Assembly (NCBI GenBank): GCA_043769645.1
Contig: JAYVJC010000014.1
Coordinates: 1 to 53,710 of the forward strand
Length of the DNA stretch: 53,710 nucleotides
Origin: JAYUDN01 sp043769645
Lineage (GTDB): Bacteria > Patescibacteriota > Gracilibacteria > BD1-5 > UBA2023
Direction of reading: 5' to 3'
The notes beneath the pieces were generated by a model that saw nothing but the letters and a program-made list of their open reading frames with translations, did no database searches and had not been told where the DNA came from. The translations under genes were made by a program, and so were the position numbers. Positions 22,174 through 33,089 of this stretch are shown here, in pieces. Within the stretch, counting starts at the first letter, position 1. The number at the start of each line of letters is the position of its first letter.

Positions 22174-23044
22174 ATTCCGGATGAATAGCGATACGTTTTT
22201 CTAGAGTTTCTGTATCTTTACCAGATTCAAGATGAATGAGTGTATCTTGGCAGATTTTGAGATTGGCTTCTAGTGTATTTCGATAGGATTCTGTGATGAA
22301 TGGCGATATTTTATCGTAAATACTTTCTTGATACCTTAAGAATTTCTTTCGTCCGTCAATCCATTCACCCAGAGTACTAGGAAAATCTCAAAATTCCTCC
22401 ATATATCGCAATCACTCCTCCAGCCAATAGTCCCAGCCGTGCATCATCGCTCCACCGATATCAGCGAACACAATAAAAAAATCTTCAATAGTTTTTGGTC
22501 CATAGTCGCGATACTTCAGATCTTCTTTGTCAAAAAACTTCTCATCTTGTGCAAAAGTGGTCACATAGATACCTTTACTAAAGTTTTTAAAATCAATATC
22601 TGTAATCTTGACTCCGTATGTACTAGCATCGTCCCTGAAGAGTTTTACTGACCATTCTTCATTTGAATCTCGGCCTCACATGAAATCTTGTCTGTACTTA
22701 TGCCCACTATGGTCATCATCGTGCCTGAGCATAGTCTCTCCCATCCACACTTTTTTTCTTGGAGTCATTTTGAGCTTCTTTACCGCCTCTGGAGTCAGGT
22801 GTTCGAGGAGCGTGCAGAGTCGACCATGAGCATCGAGGGTATGTGAAACATTGTGAAGCCGATTGTTTCAGCATGCTAGGAGCCGGAGAATCAGATTCCT
22901 TCTCATATTTGCCAGTCAAGCTACGAGTTTTCCGACGGAATTATCAGATCAAACAATCCTCTCGATGCGTGAGTCGATTTCTTCTTTGACTTGTTCTATG
23001 GTGAGGGGTGGATCACCTGGGAAACCGAGCAGAAAAAGATTCAA
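22163..23044 (-). CDS. Hypothetical protein, 293 aa
   Basis: The frame runs from a TTG at 23044 (MNLFLLGFPGDPPLTIEQVKEEI) to TAG 22163 with TGA glycines at several sites. It contains HNVSHTLDAHGRLCTLLEHLTPEA, HDDDHSGHKYRQDFM and FFIVFADIGGAMMHGWDYWLEE: several His/Asp clusters that could bind metal. No family is recognised. No ATG is in frame upstream, so the start is uncertain. Confidence 0.6.
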
Positions 23045-23106
23045 TGGAAGTATATAAAAATTACTTATTATATAATAACACTTTTTATATAAAATTCAAA
23101 TACTCT

Positions 23107-24942
23107 CTACCGGTCCGCATTCGATTTTCCATAGTACTTCTTGGGCTTTCCTGTTTCTGATGGTTTGGGTCGTGGGTAGGGCGATTTCGATGCAGATCCC
23201 TCAGGGCTCCATGATTTATTGGGCTTGTCTCCATCTTCTTTCCATGATTTTTTCGGGAAAGTATCTCGCTCTGGCTTCCCAAAGCTTGGTTTTCCTGGTT
23301 TCTCCCAGTTTCCACGAGGCGTTTCAGTCGCGTCATCACGAGCGCTTCGATACTTTGGTGGGGTGGGTTTACTATTTCCCTGGTAGGCAACGCGAGGCTT
23401 CTCAGTACGGGTATCACGAGCGGGCTTAATGTACCCAGGCTTATATCGTTCACCTCATTCTGCTGAGCGTGCCTCTCATCCAAGTGGACGAGAAGTATAT
23501 CAGGCAGTTCTTTCAGTGGTAAAGGTTTTTCGTTTTGGGAAAAGGGATTCCGGAGTTCCTTTCGAAGGATATGGTCCTCCTCTTCGCTCAGTTTCCATTC
23601 CTCTGGATGTGCTTGGATCTCGAGTTTCTGAAGTGCGTACCTTGGGATAAACTGAATTACGAGATCGCTCTCCACCTGCTTTGGGGTAGGCAGGTTTCGA
23701 ATCAGTTTTTGGTTTTGGACTACTCGGATTTCCACGACCCTGTATCTTCGGCATCTTGATAGGGTTATAGTCCATCAGCGGAAAAGGATGCCCTTCGATC
23801 ACTGGTACTCTTTTTCCGATCAGTTTTTCTATATCTCGAAGGTATTCTTTTTCTTCTGCATCTGAGAAGGAGAGGGCCGTTCCCTTGGCTCCGGCTCGAC
23901 CGGTTCGTCCGATACGATGGACGTAGGTTTCGGCGATATTCGGGATTTCATAGTTGATGACGAACTCGAGGGAGTCCACATCGATTCCACGAGCAGCGAT
24001 ATCGGTGGCGACGAGGACTCGAGTGGTTTGTTCCTTGAAACTCTGAAGTGCACGCTGACGAGCATTCTGAGCTTTATTACCGTGGATAGCATCCGCGGTA
24101 ATTCCATTTTCGATGAGGACTTTGACGACTTTATTGGCTCCGTGCTTCGTACGAGTAAAGACGAGAGCGGTTTTGATCGCAGGGTCTTTGAGGATATTGA
24201 GAAGGAGGTTATTCTTGTTGCCACGATCCACGAAGTAGACTCATTGCTTGATGATATCGACGGTTGAAGAAACCGGAGTTACCGTCACTTTCGCAGGTTC
24301 ATGGAGGATGGTATGCGCGAGTTTCACGATCTCAGGAGGCATGGTCGCCGAGAAAAAGAGGGATTGCCGTTTCTTCGGAAGCACCGCAAGGAGCTTCTTC
24401 ACATCGTGGATAAATCCCATATCGAGCATCCGATCCGCTTCATCGAGGACAAAAATCTCGACATCTGCGAGGGAAATATGCCGCTGATTCATAAGGTCGA
24501 GGAGTCGACCGGGAGTTGCGATGAGGATATCCACGCCACTGCGGAGTGAGGAAACCTGAGCGTGTTGACCGACTCCACCAAAAATTACCGACGAACGAAG
24601 TCCGGTGTATCGTCCATATGCTTTGAAACTCTCATCGATCTGGATCGCGAGTTCACGAGTCGGCGTGACGATAAGCGAACGGATATGACGTTGCCCTTTG
24701 AGGAACTCTTTCTTTCAGGTATTGCTCGGAGTGTCGACCCCAGAAGTGGCTGAGAGGAGCTGGAGGATTGGGAGGGCAAAGGCTGCCGTTTTCCCAGTTC
24801 CGGTCTGCGCACACCCCAGGAGATCCGTTCCCTGAAGTATGATCGGGATCGCCTGCGCTTGGATCGGCGTGGGGTTTGTATATTTCTCTTCTTCGAGGGC
24901 GCGTAGAAGGGGTTCGATAAGTTTCAGGTTGGAGAATAACAT
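23107..24942 (-). CDS. DEAD-box RNA helicase with long basic tail (RhlE-like)
   Basis: The 611-residue protein has Q motif TNPTPIQAQAIP, motif I AQTGTGKTAAF, Ia PTRELA, Ib TPGRLLD, II VLDEADRMLD, III SATMP, V ATDIAARGID and VI HRIGRTGRAG. Residues about 375-611 are a low-complexity Lys/Arg/Pro/Gly/Ser tail (for example PKPKTDSKPAYPKAGGERSR), typical of RhlE-type RNA-binding tails in ribosome assembly or RNA decay. TGA is Gly in the tail and at 24717 and 24243. Confidence 0.93.
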
Positions 24943-25052
24943 AGAAAAAGGGTGAGGGAAAGATGAAAATGAGGGCCAAAGCCCTCAGAAAACTAATTTT
25001 CGGTATAGTACTCGGGAATCGAGAAAATCCTAATCGTATTCATCCAAAAAGC

Positions 25053-25083
25053 AAAGCCCCGCCTTCTGTTGGGCGGGGTCTTT
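25053..25083 (-). terminator. GC-rich terminator hairpin
   Basis: GCCCCGCC and GGCGGGG flanking a TTCTGTT loop, with AAAG/CTTT at the ends. It follows the stop of the 25098 gene on the minus strand. Confidence 0.8.
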
Positions 25084-25097
25084 ATGGGTTGGAGTAC

Positions 25098-25301
25098 CTA
25101 TGGATTGATTTCTTTCTTCTCAAGTCGATCAATCAGCATTGAAATCAGAGTGAATACACCCATAACCCCAATATCGATGATGAAGACAACTGAGATATTC
25201 CACTCTGGGTTGAAAAAAATTTCGAAGTGCTCGAGGCACAAACCGATCATCCCAATCAAAACCAGTATTGCAAAAATATTTGTTCGCATGACCATCTCCA
25301 C
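25098..25301 (-). CDS. Small two-helix membrane protein, 65-67 aa
   Basis: The frame has two hydrophobic helices (IFAILVLIGMIGLCLEHF and ISVVFIIDIGVMGVFTLISMLI) and a charged C-terminus DRLEKKEINP. The start is either GTG 25301 or ATG 25295 (MVMRTN). A different minus frame upstream (25471) is open too but reads as a shadow. Function unknown. Confidence 0.55.
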   Translation of the reverse strand: MEMVMRTNIFAILVLIGMIGLCLEHFEIFFNPEWNISVVFIIDIGVMGVFTLISMLIDRLEKKEINP

Positions 25302-25614
25302 AAGGTTTCCCCAACACAGTCTATCTGGTTGAGGAGTTGACGAGCGTAACCCTCAGCCGTGATTGACTGTATTGATATTTTACTTCTTCTTTTAGTCAAA
25401 TTCTCGAACATACTCCGTACTTTTATGACTAAAAGTACCAAAAGTCCTTCTTTTGTTTGCTCATTTTGCATTCTGTTTTTGACTCATTTCCTAAAATTGC
25501 AAAATACAGAAACATTGCAATTTTTGACGGAATTTTCGTCGACAGAATATCAAAATTCGCAAAAGTAAAGAAGCAAAATCAGGACACTCATTCTTCTTTT
25601 TTTCGAATTTTATT
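25302..25614. other. 313-base stretch without a convincing gene
   Basis: Only short overlapping ORFs on both strands are present, none with protein-like composition I would defend. It contains a perfect inverted repeat GTACTTTTA-TGAC-TAAAAGTAC at 25417-25438. Confidence 0.5.
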
Positions 25615-26358
25615 TTATTTACCCTTGAGACTATACCCCCCATCTATAAGAAAATCTGATCACGTGATATAACTCGATGCATCGGAAGCCAGAAAGAGTG
25701 CGAGTCCAGCTATTTCATCTGGAGTTCCGATTCTTCAAAGTAGTGTTCCTTCTCGAATCCGCTTGAATGTATCTTCATTCCAGAGAGCTACTTGATCTGT
25801 TTCTATGTACCCTGGTGAAATAGAGTTTACTCGTATTCAAAAAGGAGAGTAGGTTTTGGCTAGACTTTTTGTCATCGAAAGGATTGCTGACTTGGTTTGA
25901 GCAAAAGTAAAGGTACTCATGGTCGAGAGGTTTGGATGACCCTTTATCGAGGCTATATTAACAATACTTCCATTTTCTCTATCTAGCATATTTGGAATGA
26001 CTGATTGTATACAATGAATGGTTCCGAGTATATTTGTCCGCCATTCCTCAAGCGCTTTTTCTTCATCAACTTCTTGGATATCCGATATAAAATTCTTTGC
26101 TACTCAAGCATTATTGATAAGGATATCTATATGTCATATTTCTGCAATAAGGGAGTTCATTTTTAGTGCCACTTCGTCTTAATTCCCAATATCGAAAAAT
26201 ACCCTATACGAACCAGAAAGAGATCGATGTATCTCCTGGAGTTTGCCCGAATCTGTTTTTCCATGGAGAACTACGGTATATCATTCGCCATGTGCTCGTT
26301 CAGTTATAGCTCTTCCTATTCATCTACTGGAGCCAGTTATAAGTATGACTTTATTCAT
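25615..26358 (-). pseudogene. SDR-family oxidoreductase broken by an in-frame TAA
   Basis: The reading frame matches short-chain dehydrogenases throughout: TGSSRGIGRAI (cofactor loop), DILINNAGVAKN, GSIVNIASIKGH, an SPGYIETD stretch and a C-terminal FLIDGGYS. The catalytic YxxxK Tyr is replaced by FAQTK (Phe). A TAA at 26179-26181 interrupts the frame right after FFDIGN, where intact homologs continue. TGA is Gly in SR(G)IG and NA(G)V. The gene is probably inactivated, or carries a sequencing error; the missing Tyr supports real decay. Confidence 0.75.
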
Positions 26359-26510
26359 ATTTTGATTATGTTCCTTTTTATTATTTTTTCAATCTCATTT
26401 TTATTCAAGTATTGTTTTCTATACAAAGTATTCCTCTTTATTGCAAATTTCACTTTATTTTCTATACTCTTTTATATGGGCAAGTCCAAATGAGAATTGC
26501 TCGTGCTATG

Positions 26511-26544
26511 TTCTCCATTATTCATTTTTCATTATTCATTCCCC
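26511..26544. repeat. ATTATTCATT-type repeats, left flank of the permease
   Basis: TTCTCCATTATTCATT (26511-26526), then TTTCATTATTCATTCCCC up to the permease ATG. The first 16 bases recur inverted at 27328-27343. Confidence 0.7.
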
Positions 26545-27318
26545 ATGAATCCCCACCAGCTTTTTGTCTCATACTCCACTATCGTTCGTAAGGAAGTCAC
26601 TCGATTTTTGCGCGTATGGCGACAGACGATTGTTCCTCCTGTGATTACCACCACGCTCTACTATGTGATATTTGGTCAGTTTATCGGATCTCGCGTCGGA
26701 GTGGTCGGAGGGATGGACTATATGCAGTTTATCGTACCGGGTCTTGTGATGATGTCTATCATCATGAACTCGTTTTCGCACGTAGTTTCCTCGTTCTATA
26801 TGGCGAAATTCCAGAAGACGATCGAGGAAATACTCGTTTCCCCGACACCGTATTGGGTCGTCATTCTCGGATTTATTACAGGAGGGGTCATTCGAGGGAT
26901 GGTCACCGGGTCGATCGTCCTCGGCGTGGCTTTTTTCTTTACGCATATTACCTTTGCTCATATCGGACTTACGATTCTCTTTGCCTTCCTGACATCACTT
27001 CTCTTTGCTCTCATTGGCCTTCTGAATGGCCTCCTTGCGGATAGCTTCGACTCGACGTCGATCGTTCCGAATTTTCTCCTGACACCGCTCACGTACCTCG
27101 GGGGAGTATTTTACTCCATACAGATGCTTCCTCCAGTATGGCAAATGATTTCTCACGCGAACCCTATCCTCTATATGGTCGATGGGTTTCGATATGCGGT
27201 CCATGGAGTTTCCGATATTGCTCCGACCATTTCTCTTCTTGTTTTGGTCGGTTTCTGTATCGTATTTTTCGCCATTATCTGGGGAATGTTTTCGAAAGGG
27301 CAGGGAGTGAGAACGTAG
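26545..27318 (+). CDS. ABC-2 type transporter permease
   Basis: The 257-residue protein has six predicted helices and the ABC-2 layout: RKEVTRFLRVWRQTIVPPVITTTLYYVIFG at the start, IVPGLVMMSIIMNSF, and LTYLGGVFYSIQMLPP near the end. It is closest to the O-antigen/drug export (NodJ/DrrB-like) type and contains no TGA. The start ATG 26545 follows the repeat block; an in-frame upstream TTG would add repeat-encoded residues and is rejected. The likely partner is the ATPase at 19842. Confidence 0.9.
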   Translation: MNPHQLFVSYSTIVRKEVTRFLRVWRQTIVPPVITTTLYYVIFGQFIGSRVGVVGGMDYMQFIVPGLVMMSIIMNSFSHVVSSFYMAKFQKTIEEILVSPTPYWVVILGFITGGVIRGMVTGSIVLGVAFFFTHITFAHIGLTILFAFLTSLLFALIGLLNGLLADSFDSTSIVPNFLLTPLTYLGGVFYSIQMLPPVWQMISHANPILYMVDGFRYAVHGVSDIAPTISLLVLVGFCIVFFAIIWGMFSKGQGVRT

Positions 27319-27327
27319 ATAATTGAT

Positions 27328-27410
27328 AATGAATAATGGAGAATTAATAATAGAAGAGACTTGAAAATTACGAATTACGAATAGTTCAATTACGAATTAA
27401 GAATTACAAA
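27328..27410. repeat. Right flank of the permease: inverted copy plus GAATTACGAATT repeats
   Basis: AATGAATAATGGAGAA is the exact complement of 26511-26526. It is followed by AATTAATAATAG and then GAATTACGAATTACGAAT, AATTACGAATTAAGAATTAC units that run into the stop codon of the HAD gene. Confidence 0.7.
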
Positions 27411-28000
27411 TTCCATCACTCTTTTGCAAGCGCCTTTTCGAGGTCTTCAAAACCTCGGTAGAGTATCGCTGAGATACCGAGAGACTCTGCGGATTCGATA
27501 TTTTCAGGTGCATCATCGAAGTAGAGTACTTTACTCGGATCAGAAACACCGAGTTTAGTGAGAATACATTCGTAGAACTCTTTCTGAGGTTTCTTGAATC
27601 CGATTTCACACGAGCAAAAAACTGAGTCGAAATATTCCGAAAACCGCATTTCACTCTTCAAAAAAGAGAGTCGGTAGGCTTCCTGATTGGTTGCGATATG
27701 GCACTGGATTCCAGATGTTCCCAGTTTCTGGATTATATCTATGAGTTTGAAATCTATATGATTTTCATAATGGAACCATTCCGAGAGAAATGCATCGACC
27801 GACCCTTTCCACTTCCATTTCTTCAAAAACGGTTCGATAACTGCCCGAATATCTGCCTTTCCCACGACACAGTCTTGGAACACCCCACGAAAAAATGGGA
27901 GTATCTCCTCACTTAAAATTTCTGCGCGCCGAGCATACTCGTGGCTCCACATTTCCGAATGGACTATAACTCCATCCGTATCGAAGAGGATATGTTGCAT
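27404..28000 (-). CDS. HAD-superfamily phosphatase (subfamily IA)
   Basis: The 198-residue protein has motif I LFDTDGVIVHSE (the usual DxDGVL form with the first Asp in FDTDG), a helical cap, motif II IATN, motif III Lys in GFKKPQ and motif IV YFDDAPENIE. It resembles beta-phosphoglucomutase or phosphoglycolate phosphatase types; the substrate is unknown. TGA at 27416 extends the C-terminus by GWNL within repeat DNA, so the last residues come from the repeat. Confidence 0.87.
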
Positions 28001-28006
28001 AAGAGA

Positions 28007-28339
28007 TTACTTATTTCTATGCTCGATAAGCTTCCCTATAATCCAACCAAGTAATAAACCAATAAGAAAAAATGATAATACTGCTGTGAATAGTAATAAA
28101 TGTTCTTCTATGAAATTATCTTCACCCAACAGCAGGTTACATACGAACTGTACCGGATAGGCCATAATCCATTGGACCATTCAAAAAGATGTAACATAGA
28201 CCCAAGCCTCAGGATCAGGAGTATCAAAATGAATTGAATAAATATACGAAGAAATAAGAATTGTCGTAGCTATGACTATTCCAATACTAGCTCCATATAG
28301 AGAATATATGGATACTCGACTTTTTTTGCTGTTTTTCAT
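28007..28339 (-). CDS. Membrane protein, 110 aa
   Basis: It has three hydrophobic helices: YSLYGASIGIVIATTILISSYIY, a middle segment G.VQWIMAYPVQFVCNLLLG, and LLLFTAVLSFFLIGLLLGWIIG. One TGA is Gly (VTSF(G)MVQ). The C-terminus is IEHRNK. No family recognised. It lies 6 bases beyond the HAD start in the same direction. Confidence 0.6.
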
Positions 28340-28355
28340 AGTGAGATTGGGTTAT

Positions 28356-28907
28356 TTATATAAGTTTTTCGAGTTTCTTAAGATACTTTGCCTTGTTAGT
28401 CTTCGGATTACTGATACTACCGAATACCGTAAATGACTTCTGTTTGATCCCACAGAATCCGATACGATTGTGATTCCAGAGGAACTGTATATGGAGGATG
28501 ATCGTATAGAAAAAACTCGGTCATCATGAAGTGGTGATGATGCGCGCGGTTTTCCCTTTGAGGAGGCCAACTGGTTTATCCTTCACGTATTGGAAGGCGA
28601 ATCCTGAGCCAAAATTCGAGTCGATAAAATTTTTCAGTATTGCTGGAGCATCTCCCCACCAGATTGGGAAAATAAAGATGAGTTCATCGGCCCAGGTGAT
28701 TTTCTCCTGAAGCTTCCGAGTCGTCGCATCCTTGCCCATCTCTTTTATATTTTCGAAGCGGAGAAAATCTTGTTTGAGTTCGGTGGTGTAGAGGTCCAAT
28801 ATTTCGACGCTATCTCACTTTTCGACCGCGAGGTCAGCATATTTTGTGACTAGTGCGTTCGTAAAGCTTTTTGGATTCGGATGAGCTGAGATGATGAGTT
28901 TTTTCAT
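28356..28907 (-). CDS. Flavodoxin-fold NAD(P)H oxidoreductase
   Basis: The 183-residue protein starts KKLIISAHPNPKSFTNAL and contains ELIFIFPIWWGDAPAILKNFID and GLLKGKTARIITTS(GG), matching the MdaB/NQO2/KefF-type quinone reductases that bind FMN or FAD. Two consecutive TGA codons (28521-28526) make the GG of the flavin loop. It would reduce quinones or azo compounds in the cytosol with NAD(P)H. Confidence 0.88.
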
Positions 28908-28927
28908 AGGAGAGAAGAGAAAGTATA

Positions 28928-29548
28928 TTATTTTTTCCAAATATACTGGATCATATATCGATCAATCCAAGCGATTGCTCCTGGAATGAGACCGAAGCCT
29001 ACTGGTATGATAAAGAAAATAAAGGATGATGTCGGATGAATGAATGCGAGCATCATGGCGAAGAGAGTACATAAGAGCGGGAAGTATATACGGATTTTCC
29101 CATACCGTTCATCTTCGTGACTCACTATAGAGAGGTCTGTTTCCGGATGGGCATAGATAATGGATCGCATCCAGAAAATCGATAGGATGATACAGAGTAT
29201 ATTGATCCCATAGACACAGATAGCGACGGGATCTACCAGATATCGTCCGAGGAGATTGGCTGAGAAGGGGAGGAGCGAGAGGAAAACGAGAAAAATAATA
29301 TTCACAATAACGAGCTGTCGACTAATATGTTTGGCAAAAATCGTGATAAGGTAGTGGTGTGAAAACCAGTAGGTAGTCAGGGTTGAACACACGAGGATAT
29401 AAGCAAAGAAAGTCGGAATGCTTTCATGTAGACTTTCCACGAGCGAAGCATGCGTTCCACTTTCAGGAACTTTGAGATCGAGGACCAAGAGTGTCAGAAT
29501 AATCGAGAAGACCGCATCAGTCAGATTTTCAAGTCGGGATTTGTTCAT
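28928..29548 (-). CDS. TMEM175-family potassium channel, copy A
   Basis: The 206-residue protein matches bacterial TMEM175 (DUF1211): RLENLTDAVFSIILTLLVLDLKVPES in helix 1 (the R..xxFSD-type signature), then FFAYILVCSTLTTYWFSHHYL and three more helices. Bacterial members are tetrameric K+ leak channels. No TGA. It is one of two adjacent paralogs. Confidence 0.87.
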   Translation of the reverse strand: MNKSRLENLTDAVFSIILTLLVLDLKVPESGTHASLVESLHESIPTFFAYILVCSTLTTYWFSHHYLITIFAKHISRQLVIVNIIFLVFLSLLPFSANLLGRYLVDPVAICVYGINILCIILSIFWMRSIIYAHPETDLSIVSHEDERYGKIRIYFPLLCTLFAMMLAFIHPTSSFIFFIIPVGFGLIPGAIAWIDRYMIQYIWKK

Positions 29549-29684
29549 AAAGAAGGAAATGAGTAGTAAATCTTTTCATAAAACTTCAACTCTCTTTTGA
29601 AAGGTTACTTATTTTATGATGGTATTTCGGGTGGAATGGATGAGTAGAATTTTCCTTAGTTTTAACTATAAATTGAGTTGTATC

Positions 29685-30266
29685 TTATTCAGAGAGAGTA
29701 TGTGTTCTCTCAATTCGAGGATCAGGTATGATCCAGATGATAGAAACTATGGTGAAACAAATAAGTCAGACGACAGGAAACCAGAAAGAGATCAGAGTTC
29801 AGAGTATATAAAGCGCCAGGGATACTTTCCCCTTTTTATCCTTTTCGATAGCTTTCGCGATTTTCGAATTCGGACCATGAAGAGTGATGAGATTGCGAAA
29901 AATGAGAGTATAGGAAATAGCACAAAGCGTAAGAACACTACCATATGCAATGACGGTATTGCGCTCAAAGTGATTCTCTGCCATCCAAGCGGTAACAAAT
30001 GGGACAAGCGAAAGAGAAAAAATAAGGGCATTATTGGCCCAGAGTGTATTCCCATTGATCTTTTCCACCACTTGAAATCCATGGTGATGGTTGTTCCAGT
30101 AGATAGAGAGAAAAACGAAACTCATGATATAGGATATAAACACATATCTTAGTTCATAGAGTGCAGACCATTCGGCAGCATGCGGAACCTTGAATTCGAG
30201 GACCATGATCGTGATGATAATCGCAATAATCGCATCGGTATAAGCAAGCAGGCGTTCTTTCGTCAT
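29685..30266 (-). CDS. TMEM175-family potassium channel, copy B
   Basis: The 193-residue protein starts MTKERLLAYTDAIIAIIITIMVLEFKVP, the same helix-1 pattern as copy A, followed by FISYIMSFVFLSIYWNNHHHGF. TGA at 29799 and 29766 extends the frame to TAA 29685, adding a final helix (WFPVVGLICFTIVSIIWIIPD). Distant from copy A in sequence, so not a recent duplication; the two may form a heteromer. Confidence 0.85.
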
Positions 30267-30325
30267 AATTTAAAAAATTAATGAAGGTAAATAATTTTTT
30301 TAAAAATATTCCTATTCTTTAGAGT

Positions 30326-31123
30326 TTATTTATTTCTCACATAGATGAGCTTGTATCTCCCTTTTCCACCATCCCCTCGTTCAGTAATCTCGAACTTTCC
30401 CGTCGAGTCGATGAGCGGAGTCAGTTTATTGAATCCATAGTTTCGAGGATCGAAGTTCGGTTGTTTTTTCTGTAGGAGTCCACCGACATCCCCGAGAAAT
30501 GCCCATCCATCTTCGTCTGCAATATCGGAGACAGTATTGGCTATGAGCTCGATCACTTCTGGAGTAACCATATCGAATCCTGGAGTCATGGTATCAGCTT
30601 CTACTGGGCTCGTCTCGAGGTCACTAAAGGGGATGAATTTTTCTCATACTTTTGGTTTTCTATTTTTTGCTACTATTTCTTTCGCAGGCTTCTTGAGGAT
30701 TTCGATGTAGATAAATTTATCACAAGCGACGATAAACGGATTGGGTGTTTTTTTCTCTCCAATTCCATAGACTCGCATTCCCGCTTCTCTGAGTCTCGTC
30801 GCGAGTCTCGTGAAGTCACTATCACTTGAGACCAAGCAAAACCCATCAACTTTTTCTGAGTAGAGGATATCCATCGCATCGATGATCATCGCACTGTCCG
30901 TCGCATTTTTTCCTTTCGTATAGCCGTATTGCTGGATGGGAGTGATGGCATTCTCAAGAAGGAGATCCTTCCATTTGGCGAGTCCCGGACGAGTCCAGTC
31001 ACCGTAGATTCGTTTCAGGGTCGGATTGCCATATTTCGCGATTTCTTCCATCATTTCCTTGATGTAGGCGGAAGGGATATTGTCTCCATCGATGAGCACA
31101 GCGAGACGGACGTCGTTTTCCAT
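30326..31123 (-). CDS. NYN-domain ribonuclease with C-terminal LOTUS/OST-HTH domain
   Basis: The 265-residue protein has a PIN-like NYN domain (residues about 1-150): LAVLIDGDNIPS, GDWTRPGLAKWKDLL, ATDSAMIIDAMDILY and CLVSSDSDFTRLATRLRE, with the acidic metal-binding residues present. After a TGA-Gly linker, residues about 185-262 resemble the LOTUS/OST-HTH RNA-binding fold (WAFLGDVGGLLQKKQPNFDPRNYG). The family (YacP/VapC-like LabA/MARF1 type) cleaves RNA; the target is unknown. Confidence 0.85.
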
Positions 31124-31335
31124 AAGCGAAAGAGTTAGAGATTATTGAGCTTCGACTTTACCGGATATTGTAGGATTTTTCATCGAGATTGCAATATTGA
31201 TTTCCTATCGTTTGTAGCTATATTTAGTTGGAATCATATTTTCATAGAAATTAACTTGATTATTTATAAATTATAATTATAAATACTTTATAAATAAATA
31301 CCAAATCATTACTTCTCTTTTTTTCTCACCTTTTT

Positions 31336-32289
31336 ATGCGAAATTTCACTTTTATCAGTACGGCAATCTTGCTCTCGATTCTCCCAGTTTCAAGTTTTGC
31401 TTCCTACTATGATCAGTACAATGTCGATCCGTACCAAAATCAGAACTACTACCAACCCTACTATAATCCCTACGGATCTACCAATGGGTATAATCCATAT
31501 GGAGGATACTATGATACGTATCAGAACCAGGGGTACTACAACACGACGGACTCGACGATCACTGCCCTCTGGGATCTCCTCGCCCGCTATGGAACGAGTA
31601 TCTCGAAAAGCGTCACTGATACGACGAGTGGTATCATCTTTACCCTGACTTCCTCGGATACATATGTCTCGAGTCGACTCCAGACCATCAACTACGATGG
31701 GGTGAAGAGTGAGATCTTCGGGCGCAATATGTACGTCACGAAGGATAATCACTGGAACGGAGTACAAGTACAGATAACTTCTTCTGACTACGCTACGGTT
31801 TCTAAAATCCAGGATTATGTTCGATGAAAACTCGGTTTCGCTGTTCTCAATCGATACATCGCTCCTCCACTTCCTCAAGTAAGAATAGATCCGAGAAATA
31901 CCTACAATCAAAACTATAGTTATAATTACAACCAAAACTACGATCCGAACTATAACCAAGGGTACAATTATAATCCTTCCACAGGATACTACTATACCCA
32001 ACCCTATGCGAGAAATAGTGATATTATCAGATCGATTTCGAATCTCACGGATGGGGCGACCATCGTCATCACTTCGAACGATCCGACCACGGCGAACTAT
32101 ATACAGTCTTACTCTCGTTCCTTTGTTCCACTTGGACTTGGAGACTCGGTATCGGTTACCATTATCAATACGAGCCTCGGTATCCAGATGCGCATTACCT
32201 CTTCCTATCAGAACGTCATCAATCGTATCCAGAGTATCGTGAACTCGAACTATACAGCTCCGAATGGATATAATTACGTGAATCGATAA
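31336..32289 (+). CDS. Secreted Tyr/Asn/Gln-rich protein with two related domains
   Basis: The 317-residue protein has a signal peptide (MRNFTFISTAILLSILPVSSFA). Two low-complexity blocks follow: residues about 24-72 (YYDQYNVDPYQNQNYYQPYY...) and about 186-225 (NYSYNYNQNYDPNYNQGYNY). Each precedes a folded segment of about 100 residues with a similar pattern: ITALWDLLARYGTSISKSV...IFTLTSSD and IIRSISNLTDGATIVITSND. One TGA is Gly. The composition resembles prion-like or adhesive extracellular proteins. A surface or fibre role is inferred. Confidence 0.7.
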
Positions 32290-32374
32290 TTGGTTTGGAA
32301 AACAGAAAAGTCTCGCTATACTCTCACTATCCTTATACTCCTTATATACTAGGGAGTATTTATTTTTTCTCCGT

Positions 32375-33073
32375 ATGCTCACATCTACTTTTTCTGCGCA
32401 TGGTTTCGAGCTTTCTCCAGAAGAAATCGAGCTCTTTGAACGATTCCTCACACTCTTTATCGAGTACAATAGCCATACCAATCTCTCCGCGATTCGAGAT
32501 GAAGCGGGGATTATCGAAAAACACTTTGTCGATTCACTTTATGGAAGTGTCGCTATGGAAGCCGGGATGAGTTATGATGGTGATTCTCCTTCTGCTGAAA
32601 ACCAGCTCACCAGCTCACCAGCTCACCAGCCAACCTTCAAACTCCTTGATATCTGATCAGGGTGATGATTCCCAGGAATCCCACTGAAAATTACTCATCC
32701 AGAAATCCAGGTGACACTGCTCGACTCGGTCGGGAAAAAGGTAAAAGCGATGCAACACTTCATCACGGAGCTCTGACTCGAGGGGATTACTGCCATCCAA
32801 GAGCGCGCGGAGGTTCTCGCAAAGAATTCTGAATATGTAGGAAAATATGATGTAGTTGTTTCCCGAGCGACTGCCTATATCACTGATATTCTCACTTGGG
32901 CGACGCCATTTCTCGCGAAACATGGGAAGATTATCCTCTACAAGATGCCCTCTGATGAAGAAACCAAAGACCGAGAAAAAGTAGCGAAGAAACTCGGACT
33001 CAACCTCGTCTGAGAGTATGAATATGAACTCGCCGGAAAGGTCCGTATGATCTCTATATTTCAGAAAAAGTAG
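32375..33073 (+). CDS. rsmG: 16S rRNA (guanine527-N7)-methyltransferase with a repeat insertion
   Basis: RsmG methylates G527 of 16S rRNA using SAM. The 232-residue protein has LSPEEIELFERFLTLFIEYNSHTNLSAI, HFVDSLYG, and the SAM motif LLDI(G)SGGGFPGIPL, where four glycines include three TGA codons. VVSRATAYI and LYKMP follow. Residues about 74-88 (ENQLTSSPAHQPT) are encoded by a short DNA repeat and are absent from the usual fold. Length is otherwise typical. Confidence 0.92.
32599..32638 (+). repeat. CCAGCTCACCAG repeat within rsmG
   Basis: Tandem CCAGCTCA units (three), then CCAGCCAACC, directly preceding the LLDIGSGGG motif. The unit CACCAGCTCACCAGCCAACC matches the murC insertion. Confidence 0.8.
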
Positions 33074-33089
33074 AGGATAGTAGGATGTA